From assembly GCA_026545225.1 (NCBI GenBank), contig CM048846.1, positions 34,855,501-34,919,500 of the forward strand: a stretch of 64,000 nucleotides of DNA. Reading direction: 5' to 3'. Shown piece by piece: positions 33,435 to 46,116 of this stretch; within the stretch, counting starts at the first letter, position 1, and every line of letters starts with the position of its first letter. The notes beneath the pieces were generated by a model. The model had not been told where the DNA came from, did not search any database, and was given only the letters and a program-made list of their open reading frames with translations. The translations under genes were made by a program, and so were the position numbers. This DNA is from Cornus controversa (lineage: Eukaryota > Streptophyta > Magnoliopsida > Cornales > Cornaceae).

Positions 33435-36396
33435 TGTAGGGGTTCTTTAAGTTAAAATAGATGTTACACGGATATCATTCCACAACTATGATGGAATGTT
33501 GAGAAGGCTTTGCGAGGAAGGAGAAATGCAGCTAGTTTTTTTGAACTTTCTGTGAAGGTAGGTTGCCTTTCCCTTTGCTAGAGTCTTTTATTTATAGCAC
33601 CCACTGCGCTTGCTAGATTAGTCCCTAGTTCAATACCTAAAGCATAGCTCATGATGCCCTAGGTACCTAAGTGGTCAAATCCCTCTACTTGCTCTGCGAC
33701 TGAAGCACAACGGCGGTAGTTGGGAGTATTAATGACCGCTATCGGGTACATTAATGGTGATAATAAGGGTCTCAAAAATGGCGTGTATTTCATAATTCCA
33801 TCAACTAGACCTATCTAGAAAAGTTAGGCTTCCTGCATTTCTCATCCTCCAAACCATATTCCCTCAAAGCATCCCATTAGATTTTTAGCTACATTCGAAC
33901 AAGAGATCCTTACCAAGTTTCTCTTCCCTCGAGATGAAGTTTAGTCATCCCCTGAGGGTCTTGAGTGGTGTTTGAGGTGTTCTCGAGACTTGTTTGGGTC
34001 TGACATAGTTGTCAGAGTTTTGAATGGTACTCGAGGTGTTCGAGGCTTAACTGGCCCGACATATCTTTCGGGGCTTTGAATGATGTTAGAGGTTTGTCTG
34101 CCTAACGTATTTTTCATAGCTTTGAACGGTGCTCGAGGTTGCTCGAGGCTTGTTTGGGTCTGACATAGTTGTCAGGGTTTTGAATGGTGCTCGCGGTTGC
34201 TTGAGGCTTGTTTGGCCCAACATGCTTGTCAGGGCTTTGAATGGTGCTCGAGGTTGCTCGAGGCTTGTTTGGCCCAACATGCTTGTCAGGGCTTTCAATG
34301 GTGCTCAAGGTTGCTCGAGGCTTGTTTGGATCTAACATAGTTGTCAAGGTTTTAAAGGTACTTGATGTGGTCGGAACTAAATTATATTGTAAGCTTAATT
34401 TTTTCCTTTTTATCAAAATATAATTTAACCACTCGCAAGAGCACGAATCTTTGTAGATAAGGTTCTATATAGAGGGTATCGATCCCACGAGGACTAGTCG
34501 CAATTGTCTTAAAGGAAGATTAATTCTACTTTAATTCAAAAAATAGATTTTTGAATTTATGTTTAGAAACTATTGCATGAATGAAATGACAAGAAAAGTA
34601 AAGATTTTAAAGTTGGGAGAGAGAACTAGGGTTGGTTTCCACCACTAGCCATTCACATGTTCATAAGTGTAGCAAGCATGGGATTCATTAATTAAATGCC
34701 TAACAATGTCATTAGGTTGTGACCTCAATAACATATCAAAAGATCAATGTGTGTGCTAACCTATCATAATCCATCTTCAACAAGCATAGCTCTTCAACCT
34801 AACTAACTACCTAATTACTCTACTCTCTAAGTGAACACTACATGCATCCAAACTACCTTGTCTTGGCATGGTCTATACAAACTAACATCACACATTCATT
34901 TAAACACCATTATCTAGCCATCATTTGCACTTCTTGTGGAATATGCAAATGTTGTGCATTCAAGTGACAAAATCTACTCTAAGACAAGAATAAATTCCAA
35001 ATCAAATGAATATATATAAGAGATGTATTTGTGTACATAATCACTAGGCTAAATAATCAACATTTAATTACAAATCCCAAGAGCTACAAAGATGAACAAG
35101 TGTACATGGCTAGGGGTTGAAACCAACACCCTAGTAGAAGAGTTAGTTGCTCATGGTTGCTTTGCACCCTTCCATTGATGAAGAGAATGAAGCTTCTTGG
35201 TCTGGTTCAGCTTTTCCTCCTCCTCTCCCGAAGGTCTCTCCCTCTCTCTTGTTGTGTGTTGAGAGATATGAGATATGTGTGGCTTTTTGGTGCTTTTTCT
35301 TCTTTGGGGCCCACCATATATATATATATATCATTATATATATCTCTTGTATCAAGAAGGCCCCCAAAAGTCTTGTTCAAGTCAGACAATCCCCCTAAGT
35401 CGTGCAAAAAGGGGGATTTTGTTGCAAGTGGGAGAGCAGGTGAGCAAGTGGCCAAGTGGGCTCTGCAGCATCTCGATTGATCAAGATTGAATCTCGATTG
35501 ATCGAGATTTCGATCAATCAAAATGAGATCTTGATCAATCGAGATTTCGATTAATCGAGATCAACATCTCGATTGATCGAGATGCCTTGGGCTGCATTTT
35601 CTGATTTCTTCTCTTGACTGCAGAAAGCTTCCAACTTTGCTCCATTTGCTCCAATACCTGCAAAACATCAAAAACACAAAAATACCGTAAACATATTTCG
35701 GTAAACGCAAAAATAGAACTAACGTATGTAAGAAAGAGGGTTCAAATGCATAGAATTGAACACTTATCAGTACTCGAGGTGTTCGAGGTTTGATTTGCCC
35801 AATATATTTCTCGGGGTTCTTAAATAATGCTCAAGGTATACTCGAGGCTTGTCTGCCTGACGTATTTGTTAGGGCTTTGAACAGTGCTCGAGGTTGCTCG
35901 AGGCTTGTTTGGGTCTGACATAGTTGTCAGGGTTTTGAATGGTGCTCGAGGTTGCTCGAGGCTTGTTTGGCCCAACACGCTTGTCAGGGCTTTGAGTGGT
36001 ACTCGAGGTGTTCGAGGTTTGACTAGCCTGACATATCTCTTGGGGTTCTTGAATGATGCTCGAGGTAAACTCGAGGCTTGTCTGCCTGACATATTTGTCA
36101 GGGCTTTGAATTGTGCTCGAGGTTGCTCGAGGCTTGTTTGGCTCAACATGCTTGTCAGGGCTTTGAATGGTGCTTGAGGTGTGCTCGAGGCCTACCTGCC
36201 TGATGTCTTTATCAGGGCTTTAAATAGTGCTCGAGGTTGCTTGAGGCTTGACTGGCCCACCGTATTCATCAGGGCTTTGAATTAGTACTTGCTTTGTCAT
36301 CAAATCTTGACCTTTCCCAGAGTGACATGGCTGCCACGTCAAGTATTTTGACTTTTCTGACATTGGTCTGTAATCTTGGAGTACGTGACACCTATA
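33435..36396 (-). repeat. Tat-2 3' LTR with nested insertion
   Basis: Starts TGTAGGGG; the inner end reads CACCTATA where the other LTR has CACCTACA, so the terminal CA has decayed. Without the insertion 34363-35769 and its 5-bp duplication it is 1550 bp, 114 bp shorter than the other LTR. Inside it on the minus strand lies the polypurine tract (about 36397-36410, six G). Confidence 0.88.
34363..35769 (-). mobile_element. Solo LTR nested in Tat-2 LTR
   Basis: 1407 bp, plus strand starting TGATGTGGTCGG and ending AACACTTATCA, target duplication GTACT on both sides (34358-34362, 35770-35774), no coding domain. It is homologous to the LTR at 1354-1823 (shared block near 34610-34815 versus 1625-1822). 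There the primer binding site shows minus orientation, so this solo LTR is minus as well. Contains a TA microsatellite (35317-35345) and a cluster of TCGATTGATCGA-type words (35471-35584). Confidence 0.88.
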
Positions 36397-36645
36397 TTTA
36401 GCCCCCCTGTGCGCGTGCCGTGGGTGTAGGCACAGGGCGCGTGCATATGGAGTTGGAAGTATGTGGAGACAAAATGACGGCGATAGGTATGATGACAGTT
36501 GTAATTGTGATTGTTGAACTTTTGGATCTTAATGATGAATTTTGAATTGGCGTGACATTTTAGGAGACTGTAAGTGACAAAATGGGGGGAAAAGTGAATA
36601 GTTTTGGACTTTTACTTTGAATAATGAGAGTGAAGACAAATAGTT

Positions 36646-38280
36646 TTGTGGTCGGAAGCTTGCCAGAGTGATATCAAGTATTCATCATTTGAAGAAGGAA
36701 GACAAATCATGCCCAGGAAAGAATTGCAGAAGAAGGACGAGCATCCTCCGCATGTTCCACCGGATTCAGAGTGGAGGAGGGCGCCATTTTTTACCGAAGG
36801 AGATTTATTCTGGCAGTATGTTGATCAATTTGGGAGGGCGGAGGTGGCGCTGGAAGAGGTTTTCCTGTTAGAGGAGTAGGCAGAAGTCGGGGAGGCTCCG
36901 CCAGTACCTCCAGACTCACTGATTCATTTTAACGTCGAACAAGGGAGATACCCCTTTTCGTTTATAGATTTTATGGACCATCAGTAACCCTCTTATGTTT
37001 GGGAGCAATGGACTGATCATATGATGACTCTGCCAGAAAATGTGGGAAGAATGAAGGTGACAAGGGTGCTAGATTCTGTGCAGCTATTTCGTACGCTAGT
37101 GCTACCTCGAGACCTAGCTGGACTGGGGGTAGTTGTGTCGAGGTGGATCTCTTCATCCCATTCCTTTATCACTGCTTGGGGTGAATTTACTCCAACCTTG
37201 GAAGATGTGGGTCATCTTCTTGGGCTAAGTCTTTAGGGTGATGAGAACCCCTTCGCTTGGGACTTGTTGGAGGAGGAGGAGCAGTTGCTCGAAGATCTTA
37301 GAGCGACAGAAAAGGAGATGAAGACATTTGGGTCTTGGTTTGACCAGCATGGGGTCAAGCGAGGTGCTCGGGGCAAGGGAGGAAGCAAGACAACCTTTGG
37401 GGCTTGGGCACGCTATTTTTTCAAAGACATTCAGCCCCCCAAGAAAGGGGTGCACGAGGAAGCTCGGGTACGGGTAGATGGTCCTTTGTTGGGTCATCAT
37501 TTGAGCCTGGCAGCTTATTTATTGTACTGGCTTACGAGGTTCATCCTAGAGGGCGTGCCGGAGGATACGCCTCACTCACACTTTATAGAGATTGCGGTGA
37601 AGCTATCGCGCGGGGTGAGAGTTCCTCTGGCAGCGTTGTTTTTGGGGACTCTGTACCATAGGTTGGATATGCTGGTGGAGGACTCAATGCGCTCGATGGG
37701 AAGGTATCAAATCCATTCATATACCTCCACTGTATTTTTGTAGCTATTTCTGTTTGAGAGGTTCAGGTCTTATGCACCTGTTCCTCATGATATTTTGAGC
37801 ATACAAGGCGAGGAGATATTGCGGAGCGTTCGCTGGGCCTGGGGGGTTCCTTGAGCAAGTTTTTTACATGTAGTAGACCTGAGCCATGCATTTGAGCTTC
37901 GCCCTTATGCTGAGCCACTAGAGGGGGCTCGAACATTGTCTATTTATTGGGAGGAGGAGCAGAATGTATCTGCGGCTGCTCGAGCTGGGGTTTTTACGGA
38001 TATGATGTTGGTGCTGCTAATTTGCCTAACTTTGGGATATCTTCCTGTATTGTCTAAACATGGTAGAATGGTTAAGACGTACAACCCTATGAAAGTGGCC
38101 AGGCAGTTTGGCTATGATGCCGGGGTGCCTCGAAACTATCAGCATGTGGAATGTGCTGACTTGGAATATGACAGTTTTCTAAGGTTTCTGAGTAGCCATA
38201 CTGGGTTTTTAACTAAGGGGGTGGGTGAATGGAAAATTCCTCCCCGCTCGAGAAGGGGGGTCTTACTTCGAGCCATATAA
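36646..38280 (+). pseudogene. Tat-2 antisense gene, plant mobile domain part
   Basis: Plus-strand frame opposite to Tat-2 gag-pol. From 36646 to 38280 one frame is maintained, broken by stops at 36877, about 36985, 37234, 37741 and about 37852. The region 37050-37235 has the signature of the plant mobile domain (PMD): LVLPRDLAGLGVVV, then RWISSSHSFITAWGEFTPTL, then EDVGHLLGLSL. Further PMD-like helices follow to about 37740. The PMD is also found in host MAIN/MAIL proteins, and retroelement versions are known in Tat-like elements. Function in the element unknown. Every stop could be a single C-to-T change from a Gln or Arg codon. Confidence 0.7.
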
Positions 38281-38423
38281 CATATTGACGTCTTCGATTA
38301 GATGTCTTTAAGCATTTTTATGAAACACCAGCAGCTCGAGCACCTGCACGAGTGATATGGATGGGAGATTCGTCACTTAGACTTATTGTTAAGAGGTAGG
38401 ATAGGGGCAGGGAGTGTTATTTC

Positions 38424-39995
38424 TTGCGCCAACAACGACGGGAGGAGGTGCGGCAGGCCAGGGTTGTTGGTGTGGAAGAAAATACAGTTGTTGAATCAGG
38501 GCCTATGGAGCAAGGAGAAGAGGAACGAGAGGTGACTCGAGAGGTAGCTTCCCAGGGATCTTCTTCACGAAAGAGGAGAGGGCCAACTACCAAAGCACGA
38601 TCATATGCCAAGGTGATTAGGCAGGAGGTGCAGGCTACACCGAGTTTGCAGTTACCTTGTCGAGCTGTGGATGAGGGGGTGGTGGATGGTGCTAGCGAGG
38701 TATGTAGAGCAAGGGTTGAGCACGAAGGCGTGGACGTTGGGGCTATGGGGGATTCGGTTAAGGAGTCTAGTGTCAGGATTGTGAGTCCTATTTTGAGTGG
38801 GGGTAGTGATGAGGCAGTGGGCGCGCCTCGAGCAGATTATGGGGAGTATGGCTCTATGCAACGATTAATGGATACGTCTCGAGGAGTAGCCCTGTCATGA
38901 TTGTTAAATGCAAAGTTGATTCCTACAGTGGGGTTGGATTCTGATGACTCAGCAAGTGATGTGGATGACTTGGAATGAGGGGCTACTGTTGATCTGTCAA
39001 GAGCCCTTGTGCCCTTTGAATATGCCAGGGATAGGCCCATGGGGCCGAGCTGTGATGCAGGACTGGAGGATCTTTTAGATGTGGAGCCTTTAGCCATTTT
39101 ACTTGCCCCAAGTGACTATGTGCAACCCAGAGGGGGCTCAGCTATTTGTGTTGAGGAGGGGGTAAGTGAGCCTTTTAGGGAGGGTCCTGATGTTGGCAAT
39201 GTCTACTCAATGGTTGAGGAAGAGCACGGTGGGATTTTAGAGGGTCATGTTCAGGAGGGCTTGTGTACTGAATCCTTGCTCGTGAGGGGTGCTAAGGCAG
39301 GAGTGGTGAACCACCCCTCCTTATCCAGTGAGCATCTGGGTGACTCAAAGAAGACACTGCTGTTAGACAGCTTAGGGGAGACACAAGTTCGTCATATTTT
39401 CATTGACTCCATTGTTGGCGAATCGGGGGAGGATGCGCCTGCATTCGAGGAGCTGCGAGCAGGTAAAATTAACGCTTACCCTTTTGGCGCAGGGGTCAGA
39501 GGCGGTTGTGTGGGTGATCAACCGGAGGGGGGAATGCCTATACAGGAGGTTTCCTAGATGGGGATTTCCATTACTCAGGCATATATTACCATGTTAGAGC
39601 AGGCGTTAGTTGATCATCCAGAAATGGCATAAGTGTTGGCCAATCGCCAAAGGTGGTTCCGTCGAGCCGCGTATGAGACTTTGGGCCATCTTCTCTAGCT
39701 TTTTTCCATGGTGTTTACTGGTGCTGCAGCGGAGGTGCACCTTGAGGAGGCGCGTCTTTTGCTGGACGACCTGAGCCTTCTCAAGGTGGACATGTCGTGG
39801 CTAGAGAGGCATTATTGTGTGGCCGAGAAGCGGTTGCGTCGTGTTCAATTGCAACCTCGCATGCTGGAGTTACAAGCAAAGGTGGACAAGGCAAAAGTTG
39901 AATTGCAGGAGTGTGAGAATGAGTTAGCTGTGATGATGACTAGTCTAGCTGAGCTAGACTGTGATGAGAGCATACTTGTGTCATATGTAGGTTAG
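38424..39995 (+). pseudogene. Tat-2 antisense gene, acidic middle and coiled-coil tail
   Basis: A different frame from the PMD part, in three open pieces (38424-38900, 39009-39557, 39708-39995). The middle is rich in Glu, Gly and Ser without a recognised fold. The last piece has AAAEVHLEEARLLLDDL and a long Leu/Glu/Lys helix with heptad spacing, a likely coiled coil. The same general plan (folded domain, disordered middle, coiled coil) is seen in the Tat-1 antisense gene. Frame change and stops mean either introns or decay. Confidence 0.55.
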
Positions 39996-40172
39996 CTATA
40001 GGCGGTAGAGGGATAGCACTTATTGGACAAATGTATGCTAAAATAATGTTATGTGACCTGGTACTATGTACACAGATATGTTTGTAATTTTGCAAAGATT
40101 TGGTTTAAGCATGAAATGAATTTATCAAGACAAGGTATGACCCCTTTAGCAAAAGATGGCTGTCATTTGCAT

Positions 40173-41140
40173 TTAACAATAGTAGTGCTTGAGCCACATA
40201 GCATTAATAGGGCCTCCATGGGTCCCTTCAAGTGTGTGGTAACCACTTGTGCTAGTTGTCTTGATTACAAAAGGGCCTTCCCACTTAGGAGTGAATTTTG
40301 GGGCTGAGAGATTTCTCATTACATGAGTGGCAGTCTTGAGCACTAAGTCACCAGGTTGGAACATTCTTGGTTTGACGTGGCTGTTATAGGCTCGAGCAAG
40401 CATTCCTTGGTATTGCTGTAAGTGTTGCTATACCTTTTCTCTTCGCTCGGCGAGTGCTTCTAATTCACTGGTCCATTCATGAGGCGAGTTGCATCGAGCT
40501 GCGAGTTGTGCAGAAAGGACAGCGATGTCAATTGGGAGAATTACTTCGATGCCGTATACCAAGGCAAATGGGGTTTGTCCTGTGGAGCATTTTTTAGTCA
40601 TTTTGTAGGCCCAGAGGGCCATTGAGATTAGGTCAACCCAATTTTGTGCCTATTCTTCGATGGTGCGGCTGAGAATGCGAAGCAAATTTTTGTTGGAGGC
40701 TTTTGCCTGGCTGTTACCTTATGGATAGTAGGGGGTTGATCGGCGATGCTTGATGTGGTATTGCTCAATTAGGTGTTGGACTGCCGATTGACGAAGGGAG
40801 TGCCATTATCAGTGAGGATTTACTATGGGATACCATAACGGTATATGATGTATTCGCGTATAAAGTTAGTCACAGCTGGTCCAGTCACCTTTTTTAGAGG
40901 AATGGCCTCTACCCATTTAGTGTAGAATTCGGTGGCGACCAAGATCCATGTATATCCCCAAACAGTGGGGCGGATGGGGCCAATTAGATCCAAGCCCCAC
41001 GTGTGGAATGGCCATGGGGTGCTTACTGGTTGGAGTGGGGTAGCTGGCGTATGGATGAGATTGTTGTGGAGTTGATATGCTTTGTAGTGCTGCACATGTT
41101 TTCTGGCATCGGCTCCCATTGTTGGCAAATAATACCCCAA
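40173..41140 (-). pseudogene. Tat-2 integrase
   Basis: Minus-strand pieces in two frames. 40823-41140: zinc-binding tail (a Cys replaced by Tyr in KAYQLHNN), then core start PFHTWGLDLIGPI with the first catalytic Asp and KWVEAIPLKK. The next piece reads through ILTDNGTPF with the second Asp after a stop. 40428-40622: a TGQTPFALVYGIEVILPIDI segment. 40173-40403: C-terminal domain with FQPGDLVLK and KWEGPFVI. Integrates element cDNA; not intact here. Confidence 0.85.
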
Positions 41141-41849
41141 ATGAAAGAGATGGGAGAATAGTTTTTTCCCTCCTTGGTGCTTGATTGCATGGGCTATCTA
41201 TAAAGCTTCTTGTGCTTCATTGGAGTCGAGGTAAGGCAGGGAGGCACCATTAAGGCTTTTTCGATAGAGGATTTTCCCTTTGAGAAAGAAACGATGGGCT
41301 CATTTTTTGAGTTGCACTGCGAGGGCTCTCTCATCGGGTAAGGTACCATTGGTCAGATATACCTTGTATGGTGTGCACCAGTCGTGCTCCTCAAGGAGGT
41401 GTGCTTCGATGGGGTCTGGCGTCGCCTGGCAGTTGAGGCAGTGCTGTTGAAGCTCGCTGGCTTCTGTAGCCATATTAGGCCAGTAGTATCCTTGGCGCTG
41501 AAGCCTTCTGTACAGGGCAATATTGTTGGAACAGTATTGTTGATGTACTATTTAGAGTACCTCCCGAGCTTCTGATTGGCCTATGCATCAGGCCAAGGTG
41601 CCACAAGGGAGCTTGTAGTAGAGTATACCTCTTAAGACGTGGAAGTATTGTAATTGAGCAACGGGGATGGTGCCTTGAAGGGTTGTAAGTTACATAACAA
41701 TGGGGTTATGCCAGTCGGCTTGTTCTGGCTGGTCCTTGATGATTTCTGACATCTCGATTGGTTGATGCCATTGAATGACCTTGATGGTTGTTTGGTCTAT
41801 TTCCATGAGAATTTTTGAAGCCAAGGTAGCTAGGGCATTGGTGTAATGA

Positions 41850-43305
41850 TTGTCGGATCGAGGTACATGAGCAATGCGGATGCTTTTGAACTTAGCAAAA
41901 AGCTTTTGAGTGATGGCTCAATATGCGGCGAGTACAGGGTCGCGGATGACATAGTCTCCAGTAGTTTGTTTAATCACCAATTTGGAATCTCTATAAATAC
42001 AAAGACATGAGATTCCTCGATCAAGGGCTGTGAGGAGACCAAGGATGAGGGCTTCATACTCAATTGCGTTATTTGAGTAGTGACAATTTAAGCTTGAAGG
42101 TGGCGGTGCTTTGTGCGATGGGTGAGGTCAGAACGATACCTGCACTGCCACCAGTAGCAGTGGATGAGCCATCAAATGCTAAATGCCATTCTTCATTGAT
42201 CTTCTCTACAGCAGCAGCTTACAAATCGTTAAGGGGCAAGGTATCTGAAATGGGCTCATGCTGGCCTGCTGGGAATTGGGCTAAGAGGTCTGCTAGGGCC
42301 TGGCTTTTGATGGCGCTTGGTGTGTGGCAAGTGATATCCAATTCGGCCAGTGAAAGGAGCCATCAGGTGGCTTTGCCTGAAATTATGGGTTTGGATAACA
42401 GGTGACGGTAGGGATCGCATTTAGTAATGAGGTGGACCGGATGGGCGAGGAAGTAATGTTTGAATTTTTGGGCTGCGAAGATGAGGGCAAGACAGTGGCG
42501 CTCGATGTGTGTGTATCAAGTTTTGGCATCCCGAATGAGGCGACTGATGTAGTATATAGGTCTTTCCTAGCCTTCGATTTCTTGAGCAAGCAGGGCACCG
42601 ATTGACCGCTCGGTCGAGGTGATGTAGAGCAAGAGAGGTGCACGATTGCGAGGTGGGTGCATCATCCGTGGTGAGCTGAGGGTGGTTTTAACCATTTCGA
42701 AAGTGACTTGATGAGCTGTTGTCCAATAGAATTTTGAGTTTCCTTTGAGCAGAGTACTGAAGGCATGTGTGGTTTCTACGAGGGCAGGTAAGAAGTGGCG
42801 GAGATAGGATATTTTGCCAAGGAAGCTTTGAAGTTGGTTTTGGGTTGTGGGTGCAGGCATCTCAAGCACAGCGCGCGCTTTAATAGGGTTGAGGTCAATG
42901 CTGTGCCTATGGATGGTGAAGCCTAAGAATTGTCCATGGTCAACACCAAAAGCGCATTTGAGGGGATTCATGAGAAGATTGTACTGCCTGCAGCGCTCGA
43001 ACACTTAGCGAAGGTCATTGATGTGGTCAGGCTCATGCTGGGATTTGACAACTATATCATCGACGTAATCTTCCGCAGTGTGGTGCAGCAAGTCATGGAA
43101 TATGGCAGTCATGGCACGCTGGTATGTGGCTCCGGCGTTTTTTAGGCCAAAAGGCATGACATTGTAATGAAAATTTCCAAACGGAGTACGAAATGCAATT
43201 TTTTGGGCATCGACCACTGCCATTTTGATTTGATTGTAGCCACTGTAACCGTCCATGAATGAGAAGATGGCATGTCCAACTGTTGTGTCTACCAAGGTGT
43301 TAAGA
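41850..43305 (-). pseudogene. Tat-2 reverse transcriptase, RNase H and second RNase H
   Basis: RT: FSFMDGYSGYNQI, then NVMPFGLKNAGATYQ, then the YVDD active site (43056-43067) followed by IVVKS. The thumb region (LMNPLKCAFGV, GQFLGFTIHR) is open in 42567-43004, running into RNase H (SFLGKISYLRHFLPA). After a stop, a second RNase-H-like domain begins near 42190 (EEWHLAFDGSSTATGGSAGI), diagnostic of the Tat lineage. One stop follows DHINDLR; later parts are more decayed. Confidence 0.88.
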
Positions 43306-43527
43306 TTAGGAAGGGGAAGTCATCTTCGGGGCATGCTTTGTTTAGGTCATGAAAATTGACACAAACATGAATTTGGCCATTTTTCTTTTTTTACCGGGAC
43401 AATGTTGGTGAGCCATGTGGGGTGTATGATGGGCTGGATGAAGTTAACCTGGAGTAATCGTTCAATTTCTACCTTGATTTGTAGCTCGAACGTAGGATGG
43501 AATGTTTGTGGGGCTTGCTTGATTGGG

Positions 43528-44480
43528 CTAGCATTGGGTATGGTATTGAGGTGGTGGGCTACTAACTAAGGGTTGAGTCCTGGCATTTCGGCATATGTCC
43601 ATGCGAATATGGCAGAAAACTCTTTCAAAAGGGAAATGAAGGGTTGCTGGAGGGTGCTGGGCAAAGTGGAAGCTATGTAAGTGATTCGTGGGGGGGGGGG
43701 GTTCTAGGTGGGGCAAGGTTGATTTCTTAAAGGTTTGGGAAGTTGGGCCGCTCAAAGGTGACATCGAGATGGGGCTCAGAGATCGAGTTAGACGACTCTG
43801 AGCCCGGACACCGTCACAAGCGGTATATGGTTCTACCATTTGGGAGTTTAACTCTTTTGCATTCACAGATGGTCGGGCTGGATGGGGATATGTGGGGTTG
43901 GTATATTTGCGGGGGGTGGTAAATGTTTCTTTGTATCTCGGACCAGGTAGGGAGCAGGGTAGTGATGAGGCTGTGTGGTTAGGCTCGTTGATGACATCTA
44001 ACTCATCGAAGAAGAGTGCCTCTGTGAAATGTGCTTCGTACTTTGCAAAGGGTTTATCAGAACAGGGAACGATGATGACTTTGTTATCAATGATGCCTTT
44101 GAAGCATTGGTGATATGTAGAAGGCACAATTCTAAAATGGTGCATCTAGGCTCGCCCAATGAGCAAGTGGTAGGAAGTGTCAGCGTCAATAACATGGAAC
44201 TTGGTGGGGGCCTGGAATTTGTGGATTGCTAGATCGACATTGACATGCCTGAGTGTTTTGCGCATGTCGTTATCGAATCCTACTATGTCAATCGGGGTTG
44301 GAATCAATCATTCAAGAGCGATGTTTGACTATTTAAAGACGGAGAGAGGCATAATATTGATGGAGGATCCGTTGTCCAGGAAGGCGCGCTTGAACTCATT
44401 GCCGTTGATAGTAGCGGTAACGTAGGGAGGGCAATTTTGGGGAGATGGCACCTGTTTGTCAGCTTCTGTGAACGAGATTG
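43528..44480 (-). pseudogene. Tat-2 protease and linker
   Basis: In the gag frame. The active site context FLDNGSSINIMPLSVF (about 44340-44400) has Asp-Asn-Gly; two stops follow, then LLIGRAWMHHFRIVPSTYHQ, the conserved end of Tat proteases. A long Pro/His/Ser-rich stretch to 43528 separates it from RT, which is in another frame. Confidence 0.78.
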
Positions 44481-44499
44481 TTTTGGAGTGTTTTTTGTA

Positions 44500-46080
44500 A
44501 TTTTAAGGGCAGGTAGATGTTGTGGCAGTAGTGGGTTGGTGAAGCTCGGCTACTTCAACCTCAGTTTGTGGGGCGAGGTGATGCATTTCATCAAGCTCGT
44601 CATAGCATGAAATGGCGACTGTGGTGCGTGGATGACGCGGATATGGGTGGCACCGGACATCTGTTGGGGAGGTAAGCTCGAGATTGCCTCTAGCTACATT
44701 GTTGTGAAATAGGCGACGAAGCACGCGACAGTCCTCTGTGCAATGGGAGACTAATTGATGATATTTGTAAAATTTGAGGTGAGCACGATCTTCCTCAGTT
44801 GGTGGCTCGCGAGGTGTTGGGAGGATAACGCAACTATCTTCTACCTATTTGTCGAGCACATTGAGAACTTCTGCTAATGGCACAGGAAAAGGTGCGGGCT
44901 CATTTCCACGAGGGCCTGTGTTGGTGGGGTCCTGTGGCCATCTTTTCTTTAGTCTTTCCTCAATTGTTGAGGCTGGTGTGAGTCGTCGCGCTGAGGTTTT
45001 GGGGCTTTCTCTCTTCGGAGGAGGTGGAAGGTTTTTTATCAAATTACGAACGGGGACAATAAGCTCGCTGAAGTTTCTGAGGCGTAGGTTGCTGAGATGG
45101 ATTCAATACTACTGAGCCATGCCCTAGATGCATATGTTGACCAGATCCTTTTTATCATTGTTTTTAAAGCATTCCATAGCATGATCCTAAAATCGACGGA
45201 CAAACGGGAGAAGTTCTTCATTGTGGGTTTGCGTTTCTTTGGTGAGTGATAATGTAGTGATGCGCTCGTCTGCTCGGGAGAATTTGGTGTGAAATTTAGT
45301 TGACAGCTGATCCCATGTACTGATGGACTCGGGCCCGAGGCTGACGTACCATCATTATGCTCGATCTGTGAGAGATTTGGAAAACTCACGTAAGCGCAGG
45401 GGGTGCTCGTGGCTGTACTGCCCAAGTGCTTCAATAAAATGGACAACATGCTCCCGGGGATTTCCTTTTTTGCCGTCAAACTTCGTAAACTTGGGAACCA
45501 GATAACCGGGTGGGTATGGGGTTTGAGCAAAGTTGCGGGGGTATGGTGGCTCAGGTTTGAACTCCAAAGCTCGAGCAATGAAAGGTGGTTTGCGAGCGAG
45601 GAGTTCACGTATTTCGGTGCGTATGATGTACTCTGTGGTGGAGTGGGGGGTGAGTGGCAGTTGAGCAATATGTTCGGGTGTTTGCTTAGCCTTGGTTGGG
45701 GGTGTGTGAAAAATGGGTAGGGGGAGAGGGTTTGGTGTGTTCGAAATGAGAAATGGGGAATTATTTGAAGAGCTTGGTTGTTGGGCATTTACTGTCTGTG
45801 CTAGTAACGCTTGGAGAGCCGCTAAGATTGCTTTCTGGGTAGACTCAAGGGAATCGATCCTGGCCAACAATTGTCGTTGGGTAGTTTGGATTATTTTGTT
45901 AGAAATGGCCTGTTGACATCTAGGGTTAGGTTGGTTGGGGCGACTAACAGCCATGAAAGAGTGGTGATGTGCTGTGCTTTCACCTTGGGAAGAATGTGCC
46001 GAGTTGGCCCGTGGCGATGCCATGTTAGGTGGTGGATTATGAGATGGCATGATGCTTGGGAGCAAATTCTCTAGTTCCAT
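44500..46080 (-). pseudogene. Tat-2 gag
   Basis: Starts MELENLLPSIMP at 46080, only about 16 nt after the primer binding site. A Gln/Pro-rich N-terminus is followed by the capsid core YLVPKFTKFDGKKGNPREHV, HFIEALGQYSHEHPLRLREF and, after a stop at 45355, STWDQLSTKFHTKF. The C-terminal YHQLVSHCTEDCRVLRRLFH replaces a zinc knuckle. Several stops, one frame throughout. Confidence 0.85.
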
Positions 46081-46095
46081 CGGCTTGTATTGATA

Positions 46096-46113
46096 TCCCC
46101 AGTGAAGTCACCA
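46096..46113 (-). other. Tat-2 primer binding site
   Basis: On the minus strand TGGTGACTTCACTGGGGA, three bases inside the 5' LTR. The 'tggcgactccactgggga' type is common in plant Tat elements; tRNA not assigned here. Confidence 0.7.
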
Positions 46114-46116
46114 AAA

